Source: JANPJV01 sp031425695
Lineage (GTDB): Bacteria; Pseudomonadota; Gammaproteobacteria; Xanthomonadales; SZUA-5
NCBI GenBank assembly: GCA_031425695.1
Contig: JANPJV010000224.1
Coordinates: 1 to 49,499, forward strand
Reading direction: 5' to 3'
Length of the DNA stretch: 49,499 bases
Below, piece by piece: positions 33,939-43,288 of this stretch (position 1 is the stretch's first letter; each line of letters begins with the position of its first letter). Made by a program: the position numbers and the translations under genes. The notes under the pieces were generated by a model. It saw only the letters and a program-made list of their open reading frames with translations, was not told the origin of the DNA and did no database searches.

Positions 33939-35501
33939 TCAGAACGGCAATGGTGCCGTGGTGCCGGAGAGATAGCCCAGCGGAATGCTGTCGACGCTCC
34001 CGAATGGCCCGAAACTTACTTGTTGCCCATCGCTGCTCCGGATCACATACAGCATCTGATCGCCCGGGCGGTACACCGCGATGTCGTTGATCCGATCGAT
34101 GTCGACATTGATTGCCAAAGGGAAATCCCCGGTCTGGCCCCAGAGCGTTGGGACGGAGCTAGGAAACAGAAACCACTTGAGCAGGCCCGCCTCAGCCCTC
34201 ACGACCATCAATCCGAACTGGTTGCCACTGCTGCCGTTGATCCAATTCCCGAGCACCATGCGGTCGCCGGGTATGCCCCAGCTGGGACCCTGGAAATACA
34301 CCTCGACGGTCTGCGCTGGTGTGAGCAGGATCTGGCCCAGACGCATATTGCCGGTGACATCCCGGGCGTAGAGCGTGATCTCGTCACGCCCCCGCCCAAA
34401 CGCGTCCTGGCCTGTACCGAACCCGATCTGCGGCGAGTCGAAGAACGTTGGGTAGTAGCTGCGCGGATCGATCGGGATATCTCGCAAGGCACCGTCGCGA
34501 CTGAAGAGGATGCGCGCCAAGTAGCGCTCGCTGCCGCTGAAGTTGCCGAGGAAGGCCATGGCCAGGTCGGTCGTGCCATCTCCATCGTAATCGCCGGGAA
34601 TGGGGATATGAGCGGTGGTGGTCCAGTCGCCGGGCAACGCCAAGCTGCGCGCGCCAGCACCGGTGGTGAAATTGAGGGTGCCGGTCGTCGCGTCCCAGAA
34701 CCCGAGATTCATGCGCGAGCGCCCGCCGAAACGTCCTGGATACGGTTGCGTGGTACTCCCGGTGCCAAATGCAATGGGCCCGAAATCGACCGGAGGCTCG
34801 AATTGCCGGATGCCCCAGTCAGGGGCACCTGTAAAATCGAGCAGGGTCAATGGGCTGCGAGTCGGACTCTCGCTGCCACCGTTCAGCACCAGATCAAAGC
34901 TCGGACGCTGACAGATGATGGCCGCATGCAAGGGCTCTTCGAAGCCGCCGCCATGCAGCTCGTCGGCGGCGCCGTTATCGATGACCACGCGTGCGGCCGT
35001 GATCGATCCGCTGCCGACCGCCGAACCCAGGCGGTTGATACGCAAACTCAAGGGCACCGCGCGGTTGATATCGAATTCAAGGAAGCGACCCAGCAAGTTG
35101 AGACACGCTACGCCGTGCCCGAACTGGAAAGCGCGCACGGGAAACAACGTCGGCAGATTGCCGCTGACCGGTGCCGCCACTGCCCAGGTAGTGACAGCTT
35201 TATCGGTGATTCGATAGCGCCCGTTCATGGTGACTGCATTGGATATCCCGCTCATCGCCGCCAATGGCAAGGCGATGCCGTCCGCATTCAGCAAGGTCCA
35301 GTTGAGCTCGCGCGCATGGCTGTAGTTGATGTCGATCTGCAAGCTGGCGTTGGTGATTTCGCCAGGTATCGCGCTCAGGTCGAAGTTGAGCTCACGTCCG
35401 CCGACACCGATCGCCCCGGGATTGGTGGCTTCGATGACGAAGCGTTCGGCATGCGCAGCGGGGCCTGTGAGAAGCAACAGCGTGACGAGCGATCGGAACA
35501 T
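33939..35501 (-). CDS. Exported FG-GAP/VCBS-like repeat protein
   Basis: 520 residues from the ATG at 35501, which opens a signal peptide (MFRSLVTLLLLTGPAAHAER). The N-terminal ~190 residues form a beta-sandwich with LNFDLSAIPGEITNASLQID. The C-terminal ~300 residues carry FG-GAP-like calcium-binding loops: IPGDYDGDGTTDLAMAF, DIDRINDIAVYRPGD, with LGNWINGSSGNQFGLMVV between. These usually build an integrin-like propeller on the surface. Between the halves lies ELHGGGFEEP, reminiscent of the GFE tail but internal. The true C-terminus (SGTTAPLPF) lacks the tail. Confidence 0.82.
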   Translation of the reverse strand: MFRSLVTLLLLTGPAAHAERFVIEATNPGAIGVGGRELNFDLSAIPGEITNASLQIDINYSHARELNWTLLNADGIALPLAAMSGISNAVTMNGRYRITDKAVTTWAVAAPVSGNLPTLFPVRAFQFGHGVACLNLLGRFLEFDINRAVPLSLRINRLGSAVGSGSITAARVVIDNGAADELHGGGFEEPLHAAIICQRPSFDLVLNGGSESPTRSPLTLLDFTGAPDWGIRQFEPPVDFGPIAFGTGSTTQPYPGRFGGRSRMNLGFWDATTGTLNFTTGAGARSLALPGDWTTTAHIPIPGDYDGDGTTDLAMAFLGNFSGSERYLARILFSRDGALRDIPIDPRSYYPTFFDSPQIGFGTGQDAFGRGRDEITLYARDVTGNMRLGQILLTPAQTVEVYFQGPSWGIPGDRMVLGNWINGSSGNQFGLMVVRAEAGLLKWFLFPSSVPTLWGQTGDFPLAINVDIDRINDIAVYRPGDQMLYVIRSSDGQQVSFGPFGSVDSIPLGYLSGTTAPLPF

Positions 35502-35685
35502 GGGGCGCACTCGGAGTGGAATAAGCGGTGCGTACGCTCGATTGCGTTCCGGGCTGACATTGTCCTTTGCGGTAGGAGCGCACTTATCGCGCGATTGCGT
35601 AGGCAAGAACGGTTCAATGCGCAAGGCAACTGACGAAAACACACTTACCTGAGCGACAGCAGCAACCGAGCTCAGCTTAGGGAAG

Positions 35686-35717
35686 GTCTGAACAAGTCCA
35701 TCCTGGACTTTTCAGAC
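35686..35717. repeat. Long imperfect hairpin
   Basis: GTCTGAACAAGTCC and GGACTTTTCAGAC pair over 13 bp with one bulge around the loop ATCCT. It lies upstream of the FG-GAP gene in an unusually A+T-rich patch and could be an insertion-sequence end or a structured terminator. Confidence 0.7.
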
Positions 35718-35845
35718 ACGCTCAACAAAAAGTGTCATTTTCGTTTCGTTTCATTTTCAATAACTTACGTCATCGAAAATGGCGGCACATCCATGTGCCG
35801 CACGGAACCTCTGACTTGATCATAGGTTCCTTAGTTTCCGCGCGA
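35718..35845. other. A+T-rich patch with further inverted repeats
   Basis: CATTTTC ... GAAAATG pair across about 16 bases near 35753-35780, and GCGGCACA-TCCA-TGTGCCGC forms a perfect 8-bp hairpin at 35782-35801. Base composition differs sharply from the GC-rich surroundings, suggesting acquired DNA. No gene is visible. Confidence 0.55.
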
Positions 35846-35945
35846 GATCACTTACGCCGAAAACTGGCGCCAGGCACCTGAAAAACAGAATCAAAAGCAA
35901 GTGCAGTTTGCGGTTGACCGGAGGCGTTCGTACATGTCCCGAATC
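35846..35945 (+). repeat. Dispersed repeat, about 100 bp, copy 2
   Basis: Shares with 31140-31250 the blocks AGATCAC, CGCCGAA, CTGGC, CACC, TCAAAAG, AAGTGCA, CGGTTGA and the diverged core GGAGGCGTTCGTACATGTCC. Direction is the same. It sits about 120 bp upstream of the membrane-protein gene at 36068. Confidence 0.8.
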
Positions 35946-36067
35946 TTCTTCCGTCCCGAAGCTACCGCCGATCTACCGAATCTAACCCGCGATCCTGCCT
36001 TCAAATCCGGCACCGGAACACCCGGGTCGCGTGTAAACTCCATTGGAGACCCAACCTCGGCGAAACC

Positions 36068-37570
36068 ATGGCTGCGAGCGATTCCCGAAAGAACACTTAC
36101 AACCGGAGAAAGGTGCCGGTCTCTGGGGGATCGAAGTTCAAGGAATTACTTTCGCCGAGAATCATGGGCTTCCAACTGCCATGGTATTGGACGCTGATCG
36201 CCTTGGCGGTGTTGGTCGTGTTGACCCACCTCCAGGTTCGCCTGGCGATCAAAGCGACCGCGCACGCGGCCCTTCAATCGTTTGATAGCGTAGGTCCCGG
36301 AAGAATTCGCGATGTCGGATACGACTTCGACGGAACAATGCACGTGCATAATATTAATTTTCAGCCGGTTGATGATACCCGCGGAATCAGCATTGGCGAG
36401 ATTGTGATCGAGCCACCTGGGCTGTGGTGGGTAGTACGACAAACATTGCCCGGGGGCCGCAAATCGCGGCGCGGAGACGCGCACGACTATCCTCCGACGC
36501 AGTCGCTGACGGTGAAGTTGCGCAATATCGAGTGGGGTGACTTCTACCTGGGATACGCAATTCCCCGCATGGATTGGACCGGCAGCTATACGGGCGCCTT
36601 GTTTGAAGCCGAGGGCTGTCCCGACGATGGTTTCTGGGCGCGCAGCGACCTGTCCGACCGCCTGAAGCTCGATCCAGGCAGTGGCGACATCGAAATCAAG
36701 TTCGAAGTGGCCGGAGAACGCGGGCTCGTGCGAACCGTGCATTTCGGGCATGCGGGGCTGTCGGAGTTGACGATGGTATCGACTTACGATCTGCCTGAAT
36801 CCGCTGCGCATTTCCTCGACATTCCGGTGGCTACTTGGCGCACGACGTCCACTCGCTGGCTCATCAACGATCACGGTTTCATCGAGCGCCGTAATCAATT
36901 CTGCGCAGATGCGGCCGGCGTTGATCTGGCGACCATGCTCGACCGGCATTTGCAGTCGGTTGACCGCCTCCTGGCAGTACGCGGAACCCGTGCTTCACCA
37001 GAATTGCGCGATGCCTATGCGATCTACGCCCGTGATGGCGGAACGCTCGAGTTCCAAACTGGCCTCCCTCCCGGGCGCGCCTGGGAGGACTACACCCGGT
37101 TCGGGTTGGAGGGACTGCTCGCTGGGATCGCGGCGACCGTGACCGTGGGCGATAGACGCGCCGCCTACCTGTTGACGGAGATCCCCGCGCGACCCTTGCC
37201 GGACGCAGAATATGGATCGACGTGGACAGTCCTGAATGCTGAATCGGGCAATCCCGAAGTCTTGCCGGCTTCGCCACCGTCCGCCGGAAAAATGTTACGA
37301 CCGCCGGCTACGCGCGAAGCGACCACACAGGCAGAAATTGCGTCCGTCAAATCGCCACTGCCGCCCTCAACGCCGCCCATCGCCAAGAACGAGTCAATCG
37401 AAAAACTCGTCGGCCAGCGCGTGGAACTGCTGCTCCAGGGCAATCGCAAACTGCGCGGCACGCTGGAGTCCCTCGACCTTCGCCAACTTGAATTACGCGT
37501 ACGTGTCGGCGGTGGTTATGCGCAGATGACATTGCAAAGGCATCGCGTGCTCTCGTCGCGGCGGCTCTAG
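36068..37570 (+). CDS. Single-pass membrane protein with C-terminal Sm-like domain
   Basis: 500 residues. A basic N-terminus is followed by one transmembrane segment (about 37-55, LPWYWTLIALAVLVVLTHL), placing the rest outside the cytoplasm if the usual positive-inside rule holds. The large middle part (about 60-390) has strands such as RIRDVGYDFDGTMHVHNINF and KLRNIEWGDFYLGYAIPRM and no recognised domain. After a Pro/Ala-rich linker, residues about 446-497 look like an Sm/LSm-type small barrel: LVGQRVELLLQGNRKLRGTL, ESLDLRQLELRV, QMTLQRHRVLS. Sm folds usually bind RNA or form rings, so its position here is curious. Function unknown. Confidence 0.75.
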   Translation: MAASDSRKNTYNRRKVPVSGGSKFKELLSPRIMGFQLPWYWTLIALAVLVVLTHLQVRLAIKATAHAALQSFDSVGPGRIRDVGYDFDGTMHVHNINFQPVDDTRGISIGEIVIEPPGLWWVVRQTLPGGRKSRRGDAHDYPPTQSLTVKLRNIEWGDFYLGYAIPRMDWTGSYTGALFEAEGCPDDGFWARSDLSDRLKLDPGSGDIEIKFEVAGERGLVRTVHFGHAGLSELTMVSTYDLPESAAHFLDIPVATWRTTSTRWLINDHGFIERRNQFCADAAGVDLATMLDRHLQSVDRLLAVRGTRASPELRDAYAIYARDGGTLEFQTGLPPGRAWEDYTRFGLEGLLAGIAATVTVGDRRAAYLLTEIPARPLPDAEYGSTWTVLNAESGNPEVLPASPPSAGKMLRPPATREATTQAEIASVKSPLPPSTPPIAKNESIEKLVGQRVELLLQGNRKLRGTLESLDLRQLELRVRVGGGYAQMTLQRHRVLSSRRL

Positions 37571-38037
37571 CAGGGCGCCGCAGGACTCGTCACGCTTTGC
37601 GTCTGATCCTCGGGCTACTGACACGGGAGAACCATGAATCATGAACGGGGCGGGACGCCCATGCATCAGAATCGTCCGACACGCCTCGGTGAGTGTCCTG
37701 ACTGACAAGAGGCGAGGGCAGGGAAGTGCGCGCTCATGACCTACGCTCGCGACTTCCTTGTCCAGCCCGATCGCCGGAGAATCTGCAACCCGGCGACGTC
37801 GTGCTCAGCCACGCTTGGGCCGCAGGTGCCGCGGCGACCGCTGCGACGGCGGCCTTTTACGGCCCCATCGCAGTCCCACCTGGGCCGAGGGGCGCTGAGC
37901 GTCCCACAGGGTAAACCCTCTGCAACTCAAACTCTGCGCGCCTGATCCTGCTCGCGACTGGCGTCGAACGCGAGGGCGTCAAGGCCCGCGCCATGGCGCA
38001 TCTGGAGACTGGCGCTGCGGGCGACGTCATGGGCGGC
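37571..38037. other. Intergenic region, no gene supported
   Basis: Several frames are open because of high GC, but none shows a ribosome site, signal peptide or known product. It separates the membrane-protein gene from the convergent S74-protein operon. Confidence 0.5.
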
Positions 38038-38352
38038 TCATTGAAAGCCATTCGCGAAGATTCCATCCAAACCCTGGCCGCAGGTTGCCAACGCCGACTT
38101 GTCGCGCAACTGCGAGTGCAGCGAAAAACGCGCGTTTGTCGGCGCTGGACTGGGTTCTGCGTCGAAGCCCGATTGCAGGCTGTAGCGCCGATCGAGCGTG
38201 GTGGGCGCAGGCACCAGTGGCGTAAGGTGGAGTTGGAAGCGGCCGCTGGCCTGGGTGCCCGAAGCGACCATCGCGGGTTTGTTTGTATCTGGGTCTTGCG
38301 CGCGCGCATCGAGGGCGCAGGCGCAGAGGGCGGCGATGAGAAATGCGCGCAT
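38038..38352 (-). CDS. Small exported partner protein with NGFQ tail
   Basis: 104 residues: a signal peptide (MRAFLIAALCACALDARAQD), then a beta-like body (ASGRFQLHLTPLVPAPTTLD, RRYSLQSGFDAEP, NARFSLHSQLRDKSALATCG) and the tail IFANGFQ, a variant of the GFE tail. Its start is nine bases after the S74-protein stop. The same arrangement, large surface protein followed by a ~100-residue tailed protein, occurs at 6742-8955. It may be the anchored or secreted companion of the larger protein. Confidence 0.72.
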   Translation of the reverse strand: MRAFLIAALCACALDARAQDPDTNKPAMVASGTQASGRFQLHLTPLVPAPTTLDRRYSLQSGFDAEPSPAPTNARFSLHSQLRDKSALATCGQGLDGIFANGFQ

Positions 38353-38361
38353 GGCGGCGAC

Positions 38362-40080
38362 TCAGCGTGGCGCGCTGGCGCTGAGCGCGCGTTCGAGTGC
38401 AGCGAGGCGCGCATGCAGGACGGCGTTTTCGGCTTCGAGCTGGGCGAGGCGCTGTTCCTGCAGTCCGGATTTCACGTCGAGTTCCTGAATCGCGGCGATC
38501 GACGCAATCGTGGCTGGATAGGTATCGACCTCCAGGATTTCGTTCTCCCGCGACTTGGTCTTGCCGGGCAAGTAATCGCCGGAGCCCTTGACGCCGTCCG
38601 GGAACACGCGCGCGAATTCCTGGGCGATGACGTTGTAGTAGCGCTGCGTGCCGATGCCCGGATTGGCCTTCCGATAAGCCTCGTCGTAGCGGAAGGTCAC
38701 TGGCTGTAAGCGATTGATCAGCGCGAGCGCGCCATCGATCGGAAGGATCTCGGTCTTGATGCGTCGATCCGAGTTGGCGAGCTATACGCCGGCGACGGCC
38801 TTGGAGGCGTCGCCGGAGACTTCCAATGGGTTGGTCGTTGGCACTCGCAAGATCCCCACCAGCGAGCTGATGCGGGTGACGCCGGCAAATTTCGGTGTCA
38901 GCTCGAATTCGGTATCGCTGACATTGATCCTGAATCCACTTCCGACGTTGGGAATCAGATCCAGGATCATTCCGTTTGCATCCGGACTCCGGAGGACCAC
39001 GTCGGCCGGGGTGGTGAGCTGCACATCCGGCGCGTTGAGTAGGAGCTTTCCCGTCGACGTGAGGCGCGCGCGATCGATATTGCCACCAGTGCGCAAGGTC
39101 AGCCCGTTGGGATTAGCGGCCGTGTTGTACAGCACGCCGCCGCTGGCGTTGTTGACCGGATCGCCGAACAGCACGCCCCGTTCCTGGTTGGAGGGGGTCA
39201 GCAGCGAGAGATAGGTATTGGTGTCGGATTCGCCAAGGATGACGCTGGCGGAAGCGCTGGTGGCGCCCGACGCCCCACCGCGCTGGACTGAAAGTGTGCC
39301 GAGTGGCGCATTCGTGTTGATGCCGACGCCGTTCTGCGCGCGCACCAGGAACTCGTTGCTGGTGGTGGACGGAAAGAAGCCGGAAGTGCCGTCGGCAAAC
39401 ACCATCGAATAGCTGTGGCCGGCCAAAGTCTGTCCCTTTCCGGCGGTCAGGCTGTTAGCTCCGGACGCGCTCGAATTGCCGTTGAAGGCGGCCGAGCTGA
39501 GACCTTGCGCCAGCGCATTGTCCTGCTCGATGCCGCCTCCGCGCCGCATGTAGAGCAGCGAATTCGAATTGCCGACAGCCAGCAACGGGGTTCCGGCGTC
39601 GCTGATGCCGACCCGTCCGCCGGATGGAACAGCGGTGTTGCCTGCAAGTTCCCAGCACACGCCGCCGAGCGTCGACTTGATCTCTTCGCGTCCCTGCAGC
39701 GCCTCAAAGGCCTGCGCGCCGGGCGCCTTGATTTGCGCCTGCAGCCAGACCGAGCGCTTGGCCGGCAATTTGGCGGGCAGGTCTAGCGGTACCTGGAAGG
39801 CGCCGTTGGCGACAGCGACATTCGGCAACTCGATAGCACCGGTCAGTGCCTGGCCGTCCACGGGCTGGTCGAACAACTGCACGCGCAGTGCAAAGTTGCC
39901 GTTCGCCGACTTGCCGGCATCGCTCAACATGCCTTTGTAGATCACAGTTTCGGTAGCGTGCAACGCGGGCGCCACCACCAGGCCTGCCGCCAATGCGCAG
40001 CCCAGCAGTCGGCGCGTGCACGGCCGGAACGGAATGCCGAATGCAAACGTCGAGAGCGCTCGCGATCGATGGCTGGACAT
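38362..40080 (-). pseudogene. Tail-fibre-like exported protein with S74 chaperone domain, interrupted by TAG
   Basis: The ATG at 40080 has GGGAG eight bases upstream and starts a signal peptide (RRLLGCALAAGLVVAPALHA). The N-terminal domain (VIYKGMLSDAGKSANGNFAL, VQLFDQPVDGQALTG) is the fibre-type domain also seen in the beta-helix protein. The middle is Gly/Ser/Asn-rich beta structure. After an in-frame TAG at 38782-38784 the same frame continues LANSDRRIKTEILPIDGALA, LQPVTFRYDEAY, YNVIAQEFARVFPDGVKG and a coiled-coil end, which is the peptidase-S74 intramolecular chaperone. A Tyr codon is the likely ancestor of the TAG. So it is one 573-codon gene, either recently inactivated, read through, or carrying a sequencing error. 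Confidence 0.78.
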
Positions 40081-40351
40081 GAAATGGACTCCCAATTGTG
40101 GATGACGACCGCACGCAGGCAGGGCGGCCAGGGCTGACGCATTGCCAGCTCGAATGGAGCTACGCAGTGGCGCGGTGAATACTGACAGAGGCCGAACCTG
40201 ATTGCGGGGTCGATCCACCTTTCACGTCCGGTGCGGCGCGCGGAACAACACGGGACGCCGTGAATCAAGCAACGTACTCGCCATTGTTATGTCGTTGACC
40301 GCGCCGTACTCGTTAAGCGAGTCGTGATCATCGATATTGGAGGACGCCGCC

Positions 40352-40444
40352 ATGCGCATGGGTTACCTGACGCTGCTGTGCGCGCTTTTCGCGATCCCGG
40401 TCGCGTCATACGCCGCACCGGAGCCCGCGATTGCGCCAGAGTGA
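40352..40444 (+). pseudogene. Truncated exported-protein gene (signal peptide only)
   Basis: A strong ribosome site (GGAGG at 40340-40344, about seven bases before the ATG) leads to a 30-residue frame, MRMGYLTLLCALFAIPVASY followed by AAPEPAIAPE. This is a complete signal peptide plus cleavage site. The TGA stop falls exactly where the dispersed repeat begins (40437-40500). The most likely history is that insertion of the repeat, or a deletion at it, cut off the rest of the gene. A real short secreted peptide is the alternative. Confidence 0.6.
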
Positions 40445-40500
40445 CGGTTGATCGGAGACGCCCGCACGTATCCCGTCTTTTGCTGTCCCGTCTTTTACTT
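40437..40500 (+). repeat. Dispersed repeat, diverged copy 3
   Basis: Contains CAGAGTGACGGTTGATCGGA and GACGCCCGCACGTATCCCGT, aligned to the CGGTTGA...GGAGGCGTCCATACGTGTCC part of copy 1, followed by two TCCCGTCTTTT units. It ends about 85 bases before the kinase start. Confidence 0.65.
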
Positions 40501-40585
40501 TTGGCTTGCGGCGGATCGTCCTGATGCCAAAACGGGCGGGTTAGCATCTCGGCTTCCGCGCCAACTGCGCGATCGAGTTGGTGCA

Positions 40586-43288
40586 ATGACGAGCCCGCAT
40601 ACGCCCACACGCCCGCTGATGAGCCCGCAAACCCTTGGGCAAAGTTGGGCGTCGTTGCCGGCTAGCGTGAGTGACTGGCGCGAGGGTGATCAGATCGGGC
40701 CTTTTCAACTGAAGCGGCCGCTGGGGGAGGGCGGCATGGGGACGGTCTGGCTGGCTGAACAGCTGCAGCCCCTGCACCGTGATGTGGCGATCAAGGTGAT
40801 GCGCCAGGAACGTCGCGGTGCCTTGGACGAGGCGTATTTCGAAGTCGAGCGACAGGCTCTGGCGCGTTTGTCGCACCGCGTCATTGCGCAGATTTACGAC
40901 GCCGGGCGCCTGCCGGACGGCACGCTCTTTTTCGCGATGGAGTATGTGCCGGGCGTGCCGTTGGACGAGTTCATCCGCGAATCCCGGCCGTCCCCGAGTG
41001 AGCTTGCGCGCTTGTTCGCAGACATTTGCCTCGGGGTACAACACGCGCATCAGCGCGGCTTGATTCACCGTGATTTGAAGCCGGCGAATCTGTTGGTGCA
41101 ACGTGTCGATGGTGTCGCCATGCCGAAGATCATCGATTTCGGTATCGCTACCAGCGTCACGCCAGCGGGCGCCGGTTCGGAGAACACCGTTGCCGGCACG
41201 CGTGCTTATATGTCGCCGGAACAGCGCATGCCGGATGCCGCCGGGATCGATGCGCGCACTGATGTGTATGCGCTGGGCGCGGTGTTGGCCGAGTCTTTGT
41301 ATCTGCTGGCGGGAATCGATACGACGGTCGAGATCGAGAGTACCCGCATGCGTCAGGCGTTGACCCAGAGCCTGGGTCGCGACATGCCCGCCGACGAAGC
41401 TGCGCTGGTCGAGGGGCTCGGCGAATTGAAGGACGTGCCCGCCGAACTGCGGGCGATCGCGGTGCACGCAATGGCCGAAGACCGCGAGCTGCGCTACGTT
41501 TCCGTGGCGGCGATGGGGGAGGATCTGTCGCGTTGGCTGGCGCGCCAGCCGGTGAGCGCCATGGGTGCCAGCCGCTGGTACAGCTTTCGCTGCCTGCTGC
41601 GTCGTAATGCGCTGCTGTCCTTTGCGGTTGTGATCGCTGTCCTCGCCCTCGGTGTGTTTGCGATTGCGATGGCCATTCAGGCATCGCGCATCGCGCGCGA
41701 AGCGGACCGCGCCAATGCGGCGCTTTCCGAGTTGCAGGCGGTGACCGACTTCCAGACTGGCGTGCTGCTGACGATCAACGGCGAGAGCGTGGGAAATCGG
41801 ATTCGGGATGAATTGAAGGCCAGGCATCGTGCGGGATTGGAGGCGGAAAAATTGCCCCCTGCCGCGATCGACGCACAGGTCGACGAAATGCAATCGAAGC
41901 TCGCGGCCGTGAACTTTACGGATATTGCCCGTGCCAGTCTGGACGAAGGAATTTTCGCGCGCGGCCTCGCCGGGATGCGCGAGAAATTCGCCGAGAAGCC
42001 GCGAATCCTGGCCGAGCTTCTGCAGAGCTCGGCGATGGCGATGCGCGATCTTGGCCTGTTGCAACAGTCTGAGGCACCGCAGGCTGAGGCCTTGGCCATC
42101 CGGCGGCGCATCTTTGGCAAATATCACGAGCGGACAGCGGTTTCGCTCAACGAGGCGGGGGTGCTCGCGCAGTACCAGGGCAAAAGCGTCGAAGCCCGCG
42201 CACTTTTTGAAGAGGCTATCGACGTGCATTCAAAGGTGAGCGGTGAGGCGGATCTCGCAAAGTTGACGGCGATGAGCAACCTCGCCAGCCAATTGCAGAT
42301 CGCGCGCGAGTACAAGGCGTCGGAAGCGCTCTACCGGCAAGTAATCGCCCTGGAGGCCATGGCCCTCGCCGCCGATGATCCGCAACTAATCACGACACAC
42401 AATAACCTGGCTGTCGTCATGTACCAGATGGGGGATTACGCAGGTGCTGAGGCGGCGTTTCTGCGCTTGCTGGATCTTCAGCGCAAGGCACGGACGGACG
42501 ATGCGAAAACCCTCACCACCCTCAACAATCTGTCCGCCACCACGCGTCTGCAGGGGAAAGTAATCGAAGCCGAGGCCTATCTGCGCGAGGCAATTACCAC
42601 GGGCAGTCGACTCCAGGGCGCGGAACATCGCCAGATCCTGGGATTCATCAGCAGCATGGGCTCGGTCTTGAACGAGCTCGAGCGTTTCGACGAAGCCGAA
42701 GCCCACTACCGGCGCGCATTAGAGGGACGGAGTCGCGTGCTCGGGGAAAACCACGCCGATACCGTTCGCAGCGAGGCTAATCTGGCCGCCTTTCTGATCC
42801 GGCAGGATCGCCTGGATGAAGCGGAATCGCTGCTTCGCCACGGCTATGCGCAGATGCGTATCAGCCTGGGCGACGAAAGTGCGGAGACGATCTTTGCAAT
42901 GGCGGATGTGGCCGAACTGAAGCGCAAGCAGGGCCTGCCTGAGGTCGCCGTCGCCATGCTGCGTGAGCATGAAGCGGCGATTCGACGGGTCGGCATCGGC
43001 GCTTCGGAGTCACGCCTCGCCGCCAACCGCCTCACCTTGGGCAAGGCGCTGACCGCGCTCGGTGGGGCCGTAAACCTGGCCGAAGCACAGGCCGCACTCG
43101 AGGAGGCGCACGCTATCACCCTGCGCACGCGCGGCGAATCCCACACGCAAACCCGCGATCTCGCGGGCCTGCTGGCCGATCTACTCACCACCCGCGAGAC
43201 GTTGCAGCCCGGCACGGGCCACGCGGCGAAGGCAGCCGAGTGGGCTGCCAAGAGAAACGGAGGTCAGAGTGCAGATTCCGCGCGTTGA
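40586..43288 (+). CDS. Membrane Ser/Thr protein kinase with TPR domain
   Basis: 900 residues from the ATG at 40586; the frame is open upstream, but that part lies in repeat DNA. A Hanks-type kinase domain occupies about 40-320: glycine loop GEGGMG (47-52), Lys70 in VAIKVM, HRDLKPANLL with Asp163, DFGIAT with Asp184, and the APE-like YMSPEQR. A transmembrane segment follows near 345-368 (LLSFAVVIAVLALGVFAIAM). The C-terminal ~400 residues are TPRs (AEALAIRRRIFGKYHERTAV, ARALFEEAIDVHSKVSG, EAEAYLREAITTGSRL, EAHYRRALEGRSRVLGENHA). All catalytic residues are present. Such kinases sense signals through the TPR part; substrates are unknown. Confidence 0.92.
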   Translation: MTSPHTPTRPLMSPQTLGQSWASLPASVSDWREGDQIGPFQLKRPLGEGGMGTVWLAEQLQPLHRDVAIKVMRQERRGALDEAYFEVERQALARLSHRVIAQIYDAGRLPDGTLFFAMEYVPGVPLDEFIRESRPSPSELARLFADICLGVQHAHQRGLIHRDLKPANLLVQRVDGVAMPKIIDFGIATSVTPAGAGSENTVAGTRAYMSPEQRMPDAAGIDARTDVYALGAVLAESLYLLAGIDTTVEIESTRMRQALTQSLGRDMPADEAALVEGLGELKDVPAELRAIAVHAMAEDRELRYVSVAAMGEDLSRWLARQPVSAMGASRWYSFRCLLRRNALLSFAVVIAVLALGVFAIAMAIQASRIAREADRANAALSELQAVTDFQTGVLLTINGESVGNRIRDELKARHRAGLEAEKLPPAAIDAQVDEMQSKLAAVNFTDIARASLDEGIFARGLAGMREKFAEKPRILAELLQSSAMAMRDLGLLQQSEAPQAEALAIRRRIFGKYHERTAVSLNEAGVLAQYQGKSVEARALFEEAIDVHSKVSGEADLAKLTAMSNLASQLQIAREYKASEALYRQVIALEAMALAADDPQLITTHNNLAVVMYQMGDYAGAEAAFLRLLDLQRKARTDDAKTLTTLNNLSATTRLQGKVIEAEAYLREAITTGSRLQGAEHRQILGFISSMGSVLNELERFDEAEAHYRRALEGRSRVLGENHADTVRSEANLAAFLIRQDRLDEAESLLRHGYAQMRISLGDESAETIFAMADVAELKRKQGLPEVAVAMLREHEAAIRRVGIGASESRLAANRLTLGKALTALGGAVNLAEAQAALEEAHAITLRTRGESHTQTRDLAGLLADLLTTRETLQPGTGHAAKAAEWAAKRNGGQSADSAR

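Noticed and set aside
40541..42229. 562-codon minus-strand frame across the kinase gene
   Set aside because: Antisense to a kinase with all catalytic motifs; no signals of its own.
43258..43277. GGAGGTCAGAGTGCAGATT at the kinase gene end as a dispersed-repeat copy
   Set aside because: Similar to the fragment at 49066, but too short and diverged to claim, although it may have supplied the kinase tail.
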